64,000 bases of DNA from Clytia hemisphaerica (lineage: Eukaryota; Cnidaria; Hydrozoa; Leptothecata; Clytiidae): the NCBI GenBank assembly GCA_902728285.1, contig CACVBU010000797.1, positions 186,001 through 250,000 on the forward strand. The letters run 5' to 3'. This document shows positions 51,260-62,305 of this stretch, piece after piece (within the stretch, counting starts at the first letter, position 1; each line of letters opens with the position of its first letter). A program made the position numbers and the translations under genes. The notes under the pieces were generated by a model. That model made no database searches. It saw only the letters and a program-made list of their open reading frames with translations, and was not told the DNA's origin.

Positions 51260-53125
51260 TGAAAAAAACTGCAAAGGAGAGGAGTTTATATTTTTACAAA
51301 TATATCATGTTTACTAAACGGCTAAATAGCTTCAATTATATTACCTTTCGAATTTTAACTTTCTATTTATTTAAGAAGGTGAAAGAATTTTAAACAAGAA
51401 AGCTTAATTCAGCAAGTGAGTATCGTAAATTGCTTAATCAATACTTTTGAGAACATTTTTTTCAAAATATTCAGGTAATTTTTCTCACACGTATTGGTAA
51501 CCCAGACTGCCAGGCATGGTTGGTAGTAGAAAAGTTTGTTCGGATCCCCGGGCATTTCCCCCAGACAGTAGGACAGTATGTACGTACGGGATTTTGGATG
51601 AGTCGTTTGAATCATCGTTTGTGCCGTACATAAATTATTGAAATAATTGGGAATATGAATTTGCCAAGGACATCTTGAACTATGATGTTTAAAAAGAAAA
51701 CAACTAAATTAAAGGCTGCTGGGAAGGAATAAGAAAGCTTATCTTAACTATTATTCACAAGCAGCAGAGCAGGGATATGTTCTTTAAGTCAACAATCACA
51801 GCATGTACAGAGATGAGATGTAGTAGTTGCAGTAGTTATGTGTTTGATTGTTATTATCATAGCAGCTTAGAGAGAAAAAATATGACTAAATGAAATAAAT
51901 CACAACAAATCATTCAAATACAATCTCCAAAGCAGCCACCATCAAAATTCACCAAATGTAAAATCAGAAAGTGAAAATGAAACAGTATAATTTTCGTCCG
52001 CGCTACTTCAGCTACTATTTTTTTTAAAAACAACGTCTTGCATACGTCAGCATTATTTCCCGTGTTGTTGGTTTGGCCGATTTTCGAAACGATATTTGCC
52101 CGCCGTGACTCTCGTTAAATCGTAAGAAAAAAGGTTTCTCTTACAAACCTTTGATACATTGGCGTTGTAGGCTTGAAAATTATATCAAAATACCGCTCAG
52201 TACGCATCACGAAGTAATGTTAAAGACAAAAAGCATTAAATCTTATCTTAAAAAGGTTAGTTTAATTGAAGATATTTTCCCCTCTAATATTTTCGATATT
52301 TACAAGAAAGATTAAATAAGTTATTTTCAAATGGTTTTATCACCAAGACTAATGGTCACTAATCGTCTGTGAGTATAAGGAGCAGATAACTACTACTACA
52401 AAACGTTCCCTGATCATGCAGTTCAGTTTATCAGACATCAACTCTAATTAGGCTAACTATTGTAGTAGCCTTACTAGAGGTCACGGTATTTCCCCTCTAC
52501 TCTGTGAGGCTGTGACAAGTACTCCACTTTTCGACTTTTTGGTATGTTTTGAGTTGGTGTTCTTTGGGTGTAGGGATTTTGACTGAAAAGCCAATTCGTT
52601 TTTATTTGACATCAATATACACTTACAAATCTCTAGCATACATCTTTTGTCAATGTACAGGAAAAAACACATTCGTCTGGTACAGATAAGCGATGCGAAA
52701 AATCAAATTTACGTCAAAACATTTGAAAGTTTTCACTTTTAGTAAAAAATAACCAAGGAGAACTTACGCCTAACGTTCCTACGCGCTTATTCTAGAATTG
52801 TATTCCATACTAAAATAACGACCATTTTTTAAATAGGAAAAATATGAGGATATACAAAGAAACGTAATATCAAGAAATCGCGTAAACTTTCAAGAGCTAC
52901 TCATCCCCGTCGTGGTCATGTATGCTATAACTTACTACTTATCTTGGTATTAAGGGGACATTCGAGAGAGGTTCTCCATTCAACTATTTTGTTAACTTGT
53001 AATTCGATCCTGCGTACTGGTTGAATGGGAAATAAATCACCAACGCAGACAAAGTATTTTAAATACAAAGCTCTCGGCATTTAAACGAAACTCCATTTTT
53101 ATAACTCTAATATTTTATAAAATTC
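51260..53125. other. Gene-free stretch
   Basis: I find no ORF that looks coding and no clear repeat over this 1.9 kb. It is AT-rich throughout. Confidence 0.3.
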
Positions 53126-53128
53126 TGC

Positions 53129-53574
53129 AGTTCTATCCAGGCAAAGAAGCTGCCGTTTTTGAGTTAGAAAAAGGTGGAGCTGATAGTGCGCCTAAAGATG
53201 GTAGTCAAGGCTTTCAATATAATGTCCCTAAAAAATATTTTGAACGGCTTAATAAAGATGAGGTTTTCAACTTGGCTGGCTTGTTGTGCAACGCTGAAAA
53301 TAAAGTATGCTCCAAGTACGAAAATGAGCATTTCCATTGTAGATTGTGTGATGACAGGACTGAGGTTAAGCGCTCTGGTTTGATCAGACATCTCGAAAAT
53401 ACTCACTTCAACCTAAAACATGCTCCACAGCTGGAAAACGGTTTTATATCAATTGGATGTAAGAAAGGAGATCATTTTGACGGGAAAACGGTATTTCGAA
53501 CCCCTACAACCCCCCCCCTTCAAAAAAATAATTTCTTGATTCATTACAATACCCATTTTCAGGAAGATGCCTAG
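53129..53574 (+). CDS. Zinc-finger exon (BED/C2H2-like), partial gene
   Basis: It follows an acceptor (AAATTCTGCAG) at 53,128 and is open to 53,574. It encodes an acidic/basic N-terminal part, then a finger FHCRLCDD...RSGLIRHLENTHF with C-x2-C and H-x4-H spacing. The 3' part overlaps the first copy of a tandem duplication and may be intronic: GTAAGAAAGG at 53,459 is a good donor, directly after an ISI-like codon run. A second finger, CSVCCQSMLKSSLKRHMSLKH, lies at about 53,640-53,705. No ATG start is seen, so upstream exons are missing. Confidence 0.5.
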
Positions 53575-54115
53575 AAGGATTTGATGAGTAGTACATCGAT
53601 TATGAAGCCTGTTCGTCGACATGCTGGTGAAAATGTGACTTGTTCTGTTTGTTGTCAGTCGATGTTAAAAAGCTCTTTGAAGAGGCACATGTCTTTAAAA
53701 CACCCTGATGTACTCCTTTAGTGTTTTGTGAATCCAAGAAGTGCAACGTAGAGTTTGGGGTTGCCAGTTTGAGTAGTCGCAGAGAAGTGTTGTGTCGCCA
53801 TCGTAAGAAAGGAGATCATTTTGACGGGAAAACGGTATTTCGAACCCCTACAACCCCCCCTTCAAAAAAATAATTTCTTGATTCATTACAATACCCATTT
53901 TCAGGAAGATGCCTAGAAGGATTTGATGAGTAGTGCATCGATTATGAAGCCTGTTCGTCGACATGCTGGTGAAAATGTGACTTGTTCTGTTGAAGAGGCA
54001 CATGTCTTTAAAACACCCTGATGTACTCCTTTAGTGTTTTGTGAATCCAAGAAGTGCAACGTAGAGTTTGGGGTCGCCAGTTTGAGTAGTCGCAGAGAAG
54101 TGCTGTGTCGCCATC
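53459..54115 (+). repeat. Tandem duplication, unit 344 bp, within the zinc-finger gene
   Basis: Copy 1 (53,459-53,802) and copy 2 (53,803 to about 54,115) both begin GTAAGAAAGGAGATCATTTT and contain AGGATTTGATGAGTAGT, GTTCGTCGACATGCTGG and TTTTGTGAATCCAAGAAGTG. Copy 2 lacks about 27 bases covering the first cysteines of the finger. The duplicated unit starts at a potential splice donor. Confidence 0.9.
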
Positions 54116-54381
54116 TTAAGGATGTAGATGGAAACACTGATTTTCCACAAGAACAACAAATGACCGAAGAGGAGATACAGAAAGTGGCTATGAATGATAT
54201 TGTTTCTTCCACATTGAAAGAAGAAACAATTGAGATGTGTATGAACTTACTGCACTCTGCCAACTCATTTTCCAAACCAGTGGCCGTTCCATGGATATTT
54301 CCGAAGTACATACATATTTCTGTTTTCACAAATAAAAAACACCACAATGCTTTACTTAAACGATTTGTAGTGACAGTTTGA
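54034..54381 (+). CDS. C-terminal part of the zinc-finger gene
   Basis: An open frame of 115 codons follows the duplication. It begins with FCESKKCNVEFGVASLSSRR and RHLKD, a further C-x-C/H-x finger-like segment, then an acidic helical region and a hydrophobic end, stopping at 54,381. It probably completes the reading frame of the zinc-finger gene in copy 2. Not recognised further. Confidence 0.4.
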   Translation: MFCESKKCNVEFGVASLSSRREVLCRHLKDVDGNTDFPQEQQMTEEEIQKVAMNDIVSSTLKEETIEMCMNLLHSANSFSKPVAVPWIFPKYIHISVFTNKKHHNALLKRFVVTV

Positions 54382-54679
54382 CTGTGGGTGCGCGCGACGA
54401 TCATATATTTGCGTTCATAAAGCAATGGCATTGGCATTGCGCTATTTGACAATGCATGATCTTTTTTTATTTTTATTTTTTATTTCATAGGATTATATTT
54501 CACAGGACCTCTACGAAATAATTTTAGATTTATAAAATATTGTCTAATTCTTCATCTGTCATCCAGTCGTCAGAAGATATGGACAGAGAAGACGTTGTTA
54601 TGGTCTTTGTCCTAGGGCTTCCTCTTACATGCCAAACGAAATCATCATTTTTTAAATTCAATTTTATCGCCTTTTGGCA

Positions 54680-55035
54680 TACCGTAAATCCTCGATTAAG
54701 CGCCCGGGCGCTAATTTAATTTTTCAGGCTCTAAGCGGGGCGCTAATTCAAGCGGGGCGCTTATTCGAGCCAGGCGCTTATTTCTTTATTTCAGAAATTC
54801 GTATATCAACAAATTCGGAATCTGCTTCAAAGGGTTGATTTTTAAGAAAGAAAACCTTCATATTCAATCAAAAAAAAGGATGATTAAAAGAAAAATTGGA
54901 AAAATCCAATTGATAGTGTCTATCATTTTATTATTAATCGCTTTCTTTCTTTTTAAGAAAGAAAACCTTCATATTCAATCAATAACAATATTCGAATAAG
55001 CGCCCCTCCCTGGAGAAGAACTACACAAAATGCAT
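54680..55035. repeat. Repeat element with AAGCGCC ends and an internal direct repeat
   Basis: The left part contains TCGATTAAGCGCCCGGGCGC, repeated GGGGCGCTTATTC and GCTAATT segments, and the right part ends in TTCGAATAAGCGCCCC. Inside, GAAAGAAAACCTTCATATTC followed by AATCA occurs twice (about 54,845 and 54,957). It looks like a short interspersed repeat, but clean ends and a target duplication were not resolved. Confidence 0.55.
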
Positions 55036-55045
55036 GTTGACTAAC

Positions 55046-56260
55046 TGACGTCAAATAAAAACTTCTATAACTATAACGACAGTCTTTAACTGGGATTTGA
55101 TGTTTGTATGCAACTTCGAGGACACAATCTGTAAAACAACTCAATAAATTCGTACATTGAGATTTTGTTATTGATTTGAAGTTGGATCAGCAAAAAGTAT
55201 CAAACGCTTATTTCCTTTTCGAAATACTCGGAACGAGTGAGATCTGCTTCAAATGCTCGATTTGTGGTGACCATCCTTGGGCATTGGTAACGGATGTTAA
55301 TCGCAGAATTGCATTCAAATGCTCCAATGAGGACATTGGTGCAGATGAAATCACAGATGATTTTGGCGGAGAGGTTGATTCTGACAAGTTCTGGGAAGAT
55401 CTTGAGTTTGATATTGTAAATAGGGCACTTCAAGAATCCAAAACTGTCAAAATTAAGCCCACCCTCCATTATTGGGATTATTGGTCACCTTTTATGAACA
55501 AGAAATCTCGAAACTCCCATAAACTCTTGAATACTGAATTAAAGTAAGTGTCTTCTCGTACTGATTCCATGCAAGAAGATTATAGAGAGGTATGTGAGGA
55601 AAGAATCTTGGAAATGCTAACTCAAGAATCCCGAAAAAGGGTGAAAACTATCGCCAGGTCTTGTGAGTTTAGTAATGACGGCTCTAAATTTGAAATTTTG
55701 AGCCAAATAAAAAACTCTTTTGCAAGAGAAGGTAATCAATTTAAAAAGATTTTCACAAAGCTTCGGGGTCATTCTGGGGGATGGTTTTTCATGTGTGTAA
55801 AGTATCGTTTATTATGTCAAGTTTTTATTTAGAGCCGAGGGTTGTCGAGACTATGTTGATGCCATTCTTTCATTTCAACATGTACCGAATGTTATCATAG
55901 ATGATTTGGCACATAATATTGGCGCGTCATGCCAATGGCTCAAGACGGGAAGACACTTTAAGATTAGAGAAAGGTGGCCAAGAAGGCAAACTATTCTATC
56001 CATTCGCTGGAAGGATTGATGGTCCAGATGACCCAGAAATTGTTGCTGATGCAACTAATGGTGAACTGGAGAGATCCTTTCTATGGATGGATTCAACAAA
56101 ACACTTAAAGAGCGGTGAAAATAACAATCCCAATTGCCACCCTGTCACCGGTAGTGATCAACACGTTTGTCTGTTTGACCGCTTTCATGAGAGAAATACT
56201 AATGCTGAAATCAAAGTTTTGAGACGAGTAACTATCATAATCAGTTTTTATTTGACGTCA
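55046..56260 (+). pseudogene. HMGXB3-like (transposase-related) gene, broken, between inverted 18-bp motifs
   Basis: Translation from about 55,160 gives a cysteine-containing domain (CFKCSICGDHPW, then a YWDYWSPF segment). A stop near 55,547 and a frame change near 55,835 follow, then YVDAILSFQHVPNVIIDDLAHN and, after another frame change at about 55,920, ARHANGSRRED, FAGRIDGPDDPE and HPVTGSDQHVCLFDRFHERN. I associate this last block with HMGXB3-like proteins and related transposase-derived genes of cnidarians and fishes. The region is bounded by TGACGTCAAATAAAAACT at 55,046-55,063 and its reverse complement at 56,243-56,260, possible terminal repeats. Confidence 0.55.
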
Positions 56261-56276
56261 ACTAGATAAGACGCTT

Positions 56277-57350
56277 TTGCAACGCTCTTCGAAAAAAAGG
56301 CTGAAAACAAATGAAAACATCAAAATTCATAAAAATAGCATCAAAATGGATAAAGATCAGCCTTTCGAAGCAGCCTCGCCACCTCAAGCTTGCACGCCGT
56401 CAAGATTTACTGAAGACGAAGACCTGGATCGCTTAACATGCAAAAATGTAAAAGATTAGTTCATTATGAGTGTACACAGTTACCCCTGTATCAACTACAA
56501 ATGTTCCTGACATCCTACAACGATCATTACTTATGTTCAAACTGCGTACGAATAACGAAAAACCTAAGAAATAAAGTGGGAAAAAACACAAAAACTGAAC
56601 AACGAGGTCAACACCAACACAAAAACCCGTGATTCCATCAAAAATGACCTCAAAACCTTTCTGGCAGGAAAACTACAAGAGATGGTAAAAGATGAGTAAA
56701 AGACAAGAAGCATGATAAAGGAGGAAATAAAACACACAGCAGAAATAATGACAGAAACATCAAAGAAAACATACGCTGAGATTACCAAAAAGCACAAAGA
56801 AGACATAAAATCTGCCGTAGAACAAAAACGGAAGGAAGAAAGTGAAAAGAGAGACATCGAATCTAGAAAACTGAATATGATCGTTCACGGGTTTCTCGAA
56901 TATTCAGGCCCAGATAAGGAAGAAAAAGAAAATGGGAAAAAATATGACATATTTCGGTTCCGAGAACTCCTAGATGACATCAATGTTACTCACCACAGAT
57001 TAGGAGACAGAAAAACAAAGAATGGCCGTCCTCTGAAAGTCACCCTGCAAAGTCAACATGATAAAGATCTTATCATGAAGAATTTACACAGGCTAAAAGA
57101 AACTTGTTTCTTTCAGGTAAGTATGACGGAAGATTTCACAATCAACGAACGGAAAAAGATCAAGGAAACTCAATAAAAACAATAACAATAAAGGATTCAA
57201 CTGGCGCGTAAGAGGAAGCCCAAGAACAAAACTACGCATTGTTGAAATATTACAAAACCAAACAAAAATATCTTCAAATTATAAACCAAAATGCTCAACA
57301 GAAGAAATCGTTAACGATTGGGCATTAACAGATGATGATGAATGATTCAT
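56277..57350 (+). pseudogene. Degenerate ORF1p-like gene with PHD finger
   Basis: It is the same family as the intact ORF at 27,847-28,866. It carries a partial PHD finger (CKRLVHYECTQLPLYQLQMF and CSNC, 56,440-56,550), coiled coil with many K/E residues (56,700-56,850), MIVHGFLEYSG and MTEDFTINERKKIKETQ, then a short broken C-terminus with RGSPRTKLR-like sequence near 57,215. Stops and frame changes near 56,457, 56,632, 56,697 and 57,174 show decay. Confidence 0.7.
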
Positions 57351-58115
57351 TTTGACAATATCAGAGGTTCCGCATTTCCTTATGATATCAGCTGATTGTT
57401 TGAATAGATTTGAAAAGCTACCAACCTTGATAACTTTTTGATATGTCAGATAAGAAATTCACTTTTGTACTGATCCTTGTTACTCATCAGGAATTGGAAT
57501 TGAAGTTACAAGCAATGAACCATGTCAGCCTATTTCGTTACAACTCACAAGACTGGTTTCGCTTTGACGGCCTCAAAGAACAACGGGTTACCTGTGAGGG
57601 TTCTTTGAAGACAATCTCTTAGTTACATTTCTTAGTTTATCTAGACCAAATTTTTTTCCCGAAAAGCTTAGCAATCGTTATATCCTTATATCATAATTGA
57701 CAACACTGGTTTGTATGAAGATGATAGTGACGAATCAGTAGCAATCAAACATCTGTCAATTTTAACAACTTTTCATCTACATTGTCTCAGGTGAAGTCCA
57801 GTACAGTCAATTATAAATATTTGAGGTATTACGAAAATCGCTACTTTTTGCCGTAATCGCTTTCGTTTTTAACATAAGGTCTTAGCAACGGGTACCCCCG
57901 GCATAGTTACGGGGCATTGAGAAAAAATCCTGACATAGAATTTCAAAAAGTTTCACGCTATCATATTCTACATTACAAAATACACCTGTTCTATGTTGGG
58001 TTTTTTTCTCGGTGTTTTGTAGGCTTAATTATCGTCATGCAAAGTAAATAAAACCCCCTGGAAATCTTTTGGTTTTGATAAGCAAATTACTTACATACTA
58101 TTGTTTGCTTTTTAG
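57351..58115. other. Gene-free stretch
   Basis: AT-rich, no supported gene or repeat. It directly precedes the promoter-like cluster at 58,124. Confidence 0.3.
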
Positions 58116-58123
58116 GTATTCAT

Positions 58124-58330
58124 CCAATCAGAATTCACGCTCAGAAACTTTCAACCAATCAAAATTCAACCGTGACGCGGGAAATGATCCAATCAGAATC
58201 CCGAAGCTAAAGACTTACAGCCAATCAGAATTTGTTAGCGAGCGGTATTCATCCAATTGGAATCGCGTAACACGAAAGCGAAAGTGAAAGTAAAGGCGGA
58301 AATATATTCTTTTTTTGACGTGATTTGCAT
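58124..58330 (+). promoter_or_regulatory. Promoter-like cluster: five CCAAT boxes, ISRE/IRF-like site, octamer
   Basis: CCAAT pentamers start at 58,124, 58,155, 58,189, 58,221 and 58,253, mostly as CCAATCAGAAT, spaced 31, 34, 32 and 32 bases, about three helical turns. They are followed by GAAAGCGAAAGTGAAAGT at 58,274-58,291, a match to the interferon-stimulated response element/IRF pattern GAAANNGAAA. A perfect octamer ATTTGCAT lies at 58,323-58,330. Such combinations are known from strong animal promoters (NF-Y, IRF and Oct factors). No coding start is recognised downstream within 300 bases, apart from AAGATGGCGGAG at 58,618. The block could also be the regulatory part of an LTR. Confidence 0.55.
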
Positions 58331-58866
58331 ATATTAGAACAGAAAGAAACGCCAATTTGTCAAAGATTTGTTTAAAACCACCTTATCTTTTTTTGAGTAT
58401 CGCCTAAATTTATCAAAAAAATATGCTTTTCAACATTAATCTTAAAATCTCTTTTATTGTTAAGTATCCCCTGGGCGCTCAAAGCCGAAAGAAAAATAAG
58501 CGGGCGGAACCGCCCTCGTAGTTTATAATCCCGGGATTGAAAAAACCTGGAGAAAACCTTTTCCGTACATATAATGTAGCTAAGGAATTTTAAAACACGG
58601 CATTTAAAGTGAAACAAGATGGCGGAGAAGTAGTGATTGGAGGTTTTTGTAATTAAACATTCTAATAAAGAATATCTTCAAACTTGACTTCACTGAAGTC
58701 TCGCTGGCAATCTGACATTTTCAGTCAGTTTCTCCACGATAAAGACTCAACCATTTTCAAGTGGTTTAAACTACCAGTATCATCGATTATTTTGAAAAAC
58801 AATGATTTTTCATATGAGCTAGCAGTTGATTTTAAGGACCGTCTCGATTACGAAGAAAAATGATTT

Positions 58867-59606
58867 CCAGACGATGTCAATCGAACGGAATCGAACGAAA
58901 ATTCCAATCGAATCAATCGAACGCAATCGAATATCAATCGAACGTAAAATTCTGGGTAAAATTCGATTGATTCGATTGATATTCGATTACGTTCGATTGA
59001 TATTCGATTACGTTCGATTGATGTTCGATTACGTTCGACTGCATTCGACTGCATTCATTACGTTCGACTGCATTCATTTCAATTTCGAGCGGGTGGTCGA
59101 TTAAATTAGATTCCAATTTACCTCAATTCCTTTCAATTTCGAGCGCCTCTTATTAGGGAGGTTAAGTATCGCGATACGATAGATAAATCAACGCAACGAA
59201 CGGGCTTTGACACACAACTTGCAGTAAACATGTGGGCCTGCATGATCTGCATTTTCTAGAATCCAGGCTAAAATGATTCATATCATCTCGTTTAACTAAT
59301 CAAATGTTGAACGAGAATCAATGTTAATTAACAGAATCAATTAGTCGAACCAGTCGAATGCATAAGCCAACCGAACGTAGTTGAATCAATCGAATCAATC
59401 GAATACATAAGTCAATCGAACGCAATCGAATCAATCGAATCAATCGAATCCAGGCACTAATCGAACGCAATCGAATCAATCGAGAAAATCGCGGTAATAT
59501 TCGATTGGCATTCGATTGCGTTCGGCAATCGAATTTCAATCATTCGATTGCGTTCGATTGCGTTCAATTGATTCGGCGTTCGATTCGTTCGATTGACATC
59601 GTCTGG
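58867..59606. mobile_element. Foldback element of ATTCGATTGA-type repeats, 740 bp
   Basis: The ends CCAGACGATGTCAATCGAAC and its reverse complement are flanked by TGATTT on both sides (58,861-58,866 and 59,607-59,612). The interior consists of degenerate AATCGAACG/AATCGAATC repeats that change strand orientation (AATCGAAC forms at 58,880-58,950 and 59,340-59,480, complementary forms at 58,955-59,075 and 59,490-59,600), so it can fold into extended hairpins. A unique segment with TATCGCGATACGATA lies near 59,170. No gene. Confidence 0.82.
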
Positions 59607-59612
59607 TGATTT

Positions 59613-60055
59613 TAGAGAGGCAAGAAGTATTTTCGATAAACATTGTTCTTCTTCACACAGTGTGATTAAAATCCCATTGATGCAAAGAGCAGGGAACATG
59701 TCACATGTTTTCACTCAGGTAATGGACTTATTTTTTGAAGAAATTTAATCATATGTAACCGTTTGAGAGTAGGAAAAGAATAAGCATTTAAAAAAATCGG
59801 ACTAGAACCCGGTTCGAAGCCCCATACACCCGTGACCGCTCACCGCAAAAGCTGACGAAAGACTGAATATCAGAGATCTGACCTCAAGGAGAGCAAGTGT
59901 TGAAATACTAAATAAAATAAAGATGAAACATAAAAAGGGACTAATATTTATATAATTATACGTTGAATTTTCCTAAATATATAAATCAAACCATTCAAAC
60001 ATTTTGTCAAGAAATGAGAATTTTATGCAAAAAAGAACCAACAAACCAATACACG
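59613..60055. other. Gene-free stretch
   Basis: AT-rich, no supported gene or repeat. Confidence 0.3.
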
Positions 60056-60069
60056 TTTTTTTTTTTTTA

Positions 60070-60325
60070 AGAAACTAGTTTTACCAAGCAGCCTCAATGT
60101 TTCTTAAGAAATCAGCCTTTTGAGCCTTAAATGTTTCTTACATGTTTCTAAACTTTTTAACATAATCAGCCTCATGGAAGGCTGAGTTGGAAGGTTCTTA
60201 AAAGAAACCGAATTAAAAAATGTTATTTTCTCATTCTCAGCCTCAGCATGTTTCTTAGATGTTTCTTAGTTTTTAGGCATTCTGAGCCTCATGTTTCTTA
60301 AAAGTGTCTTTCTTAAAAAAAAAAA
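60070..60325. repeat. Degenerate AGCCTCA-TGTTTCTTA repeats
   Basis: Combinations of CAGCCT(C/T) with ATGTTTCTTA(A/G) occur at about 60,090, 60,130, 60,165, 60,240 and 60,290 with irregular spacing. A/T homopolymers flank the block. The repeat is diffuse and its limits are approximate. Confidence 0.45.
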
Positions 60326-61960
60326 AGACGTGTAGACATAAAGTTTAAAAAGCCAAGCAGAAACAAAAACACAGCAATCACATAAACACAAACACCAAAA
60401 AACCACTTAAAAACCTAACAAAAATGTAATGCAATCTGGAGTCCCTGACTTGCAACAGGCGCAGCGGCTTTCAGTTAGTGCAAGTACATCGTGAAGTACA
60501 TTTGTGAAGTGTCTATACGTCACATAAAACAATAGAAAATAATAAAAGAACAAAGGAATTACCCATAGCCACCATTTCGCAACCATGGGGAATCGCGATT
60601 TTACGAAAATGGGAATCCTCATATCGAATAAAGCATCTTCTGAAAATTTCATTCTTCCCCATAAATGCGACAATGAAAAACGAAGAAGCTTTCGTTTTCT
60701 AATTGTCTATTTAATCTGCCATGAATTGTATATTTAATCTGCCATGAAGTGTTATAAAATTCCTTATAGAAAGACACGTTCTCCTACTAAGAGGTTTAAA
60801 AAATGACGTAGAAACAAGAAACTGTGAAAATATGGTCGTTAAAACCAAACTAAAGGAATCGCATCAGCAGTAAGAATTCCCATAAGACGGTTTTATAAAG
60901 TTTTCAATGAAATTACTTCTGAATGACTGAGAATTTCACTTCACAAAAGTTTTTCGGGACGAAGTAAAAGGTGTGGCTAAAACGGATAGGGATATGGTGG
61001 AAAATTAAAGTAAAAACACGGGGAAAGCAAGATGAACATTTATTTTCTATAAATCCCAACAATAAAAAATATAAGCGCACTTACCTTAATGCGTAATGAT
61101 TAAAATATTTTTAAGCATAACTTTGAGCAAATTTAATGATACTTCGTGATATTCAGCGTCATCAGCGTCAGTGTCATCGTGTGGGCCCCCTAAACCAAAG
61201 AGTTATCAATTAGATAAAAAAAGAAAGAACATACCCCTTATACTATAGCATGGGTTACTCTCGCGTGCCAAATTATCTTAAAATAATGAATTTTGGCTGG
61301 GATTAAATTTGACGAATTTTTGTCAAGAAATCGTCAAATTCTTATTGTAATAAGTTTGGTATTGAAAACCCCAAAACTTGCCTAGTAGGAATTACATTTC
61401 ACCTCTGTGAAAATTTGTTAAAAATCAGCGCTGGACGCGTAGCCTACTAGTATAAGAATTATGAAATTGTCGATGTATTTTCTTTTTCAGTTAGAAAAAT
61501 ACTAAAATATCTCACACGGGACGAGACGATGTAAACAATTGAAAGAATAAAATAACACGAACACCCTCGCAGCATCCACGAATATTATATTGATGGCAGC
61601 TTGAAAATTAGAAAGTAAGTGATTTAACTTCCATGGCTTGAGAGATGGCAAAATATATGTGTCAAGGTTATTTGTTATTATTAAGCTATCAAGACTGGTA
61701 GCTTTTATGTGGCACTGAGATAGGGGTATATTTAGAATAGAGCCTTTTTAGACTAATTGCCAAGTGTAATCATTTTTAACGGATAAGACAGGCCCAGTGA
61801 GAACCCTATCCATTGGAAAAAATCGTCATCATGATATGGAGACTTCACTTGTATTTATAAGACGAGTAATGAATCTTAGTAATTCAGACTGGATCTCTGA
61901 GCTGTACCATTATCGTAAAATCTAAATCCACTAAAACCAGACCTATGTCCTATCTATTCT
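60326..61960. other. Gene-free stretch
   Basis: No supported coding sequence or RNA gene. A direct duplication of AATTGTCTATTTAATCTGCC and AATTGTATATTTAATCTGCC with ATGAA follows near 60,700-60,745. Otherwise nothing is seen. Confidence 0.3.
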
Positions 61961-61964
61961 TGAT

Positions 61965-62305
61965 ATTCATGATGTAATCTTTTCGTTGAATGACACTCCA
62001 AATTAAAACATTTGGCCGCCATTATTGGTGGCCAAACAAATGCGTTCCCCAATGTTTTCCAAGCAAGGACCCCCGGAAAAAATAAGAAAAGATTAATACA
62101 GCAGTCCGAATACTCCAAATCAAAGAAAAAACTCTTTCATTGAAATTCTTTAATTATCTACAATAGATTTGCAAGAGATATTTAATTCCATTATATTACG
62201 TCACAAGATATTAAGCTTTCTTTTTCGTAACCGGGGCCCACCAATAATGGCGGCAAAGCTGTTACGTCACATCTATTGTTTAGGCACAAAGATTACATCA
62301 TGAAT
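61965..62305. mobile_element. Inverted-repeat element, 341 bp, MITE-like
   Basis: The ends ATTCATGATGTAATCTTT and AAAGATTACATCATGAAT are reverse complements. Further inside, GCCGCCATTATTGGTGG (about 62,011) pairs with CCACCAATAATGGCGGC (about 62,239). The arms are imperfect and the middle is AT-rich. No clear target duplication was found. Confidence 0.7.

Noticed and set aside
60407-60673. Minus-strand 88-codon ORF with a hydrophobic stretch
   Set aside because: Isolated, in AT-rich DNA, without start context, domain or neighbouring gene evidence.
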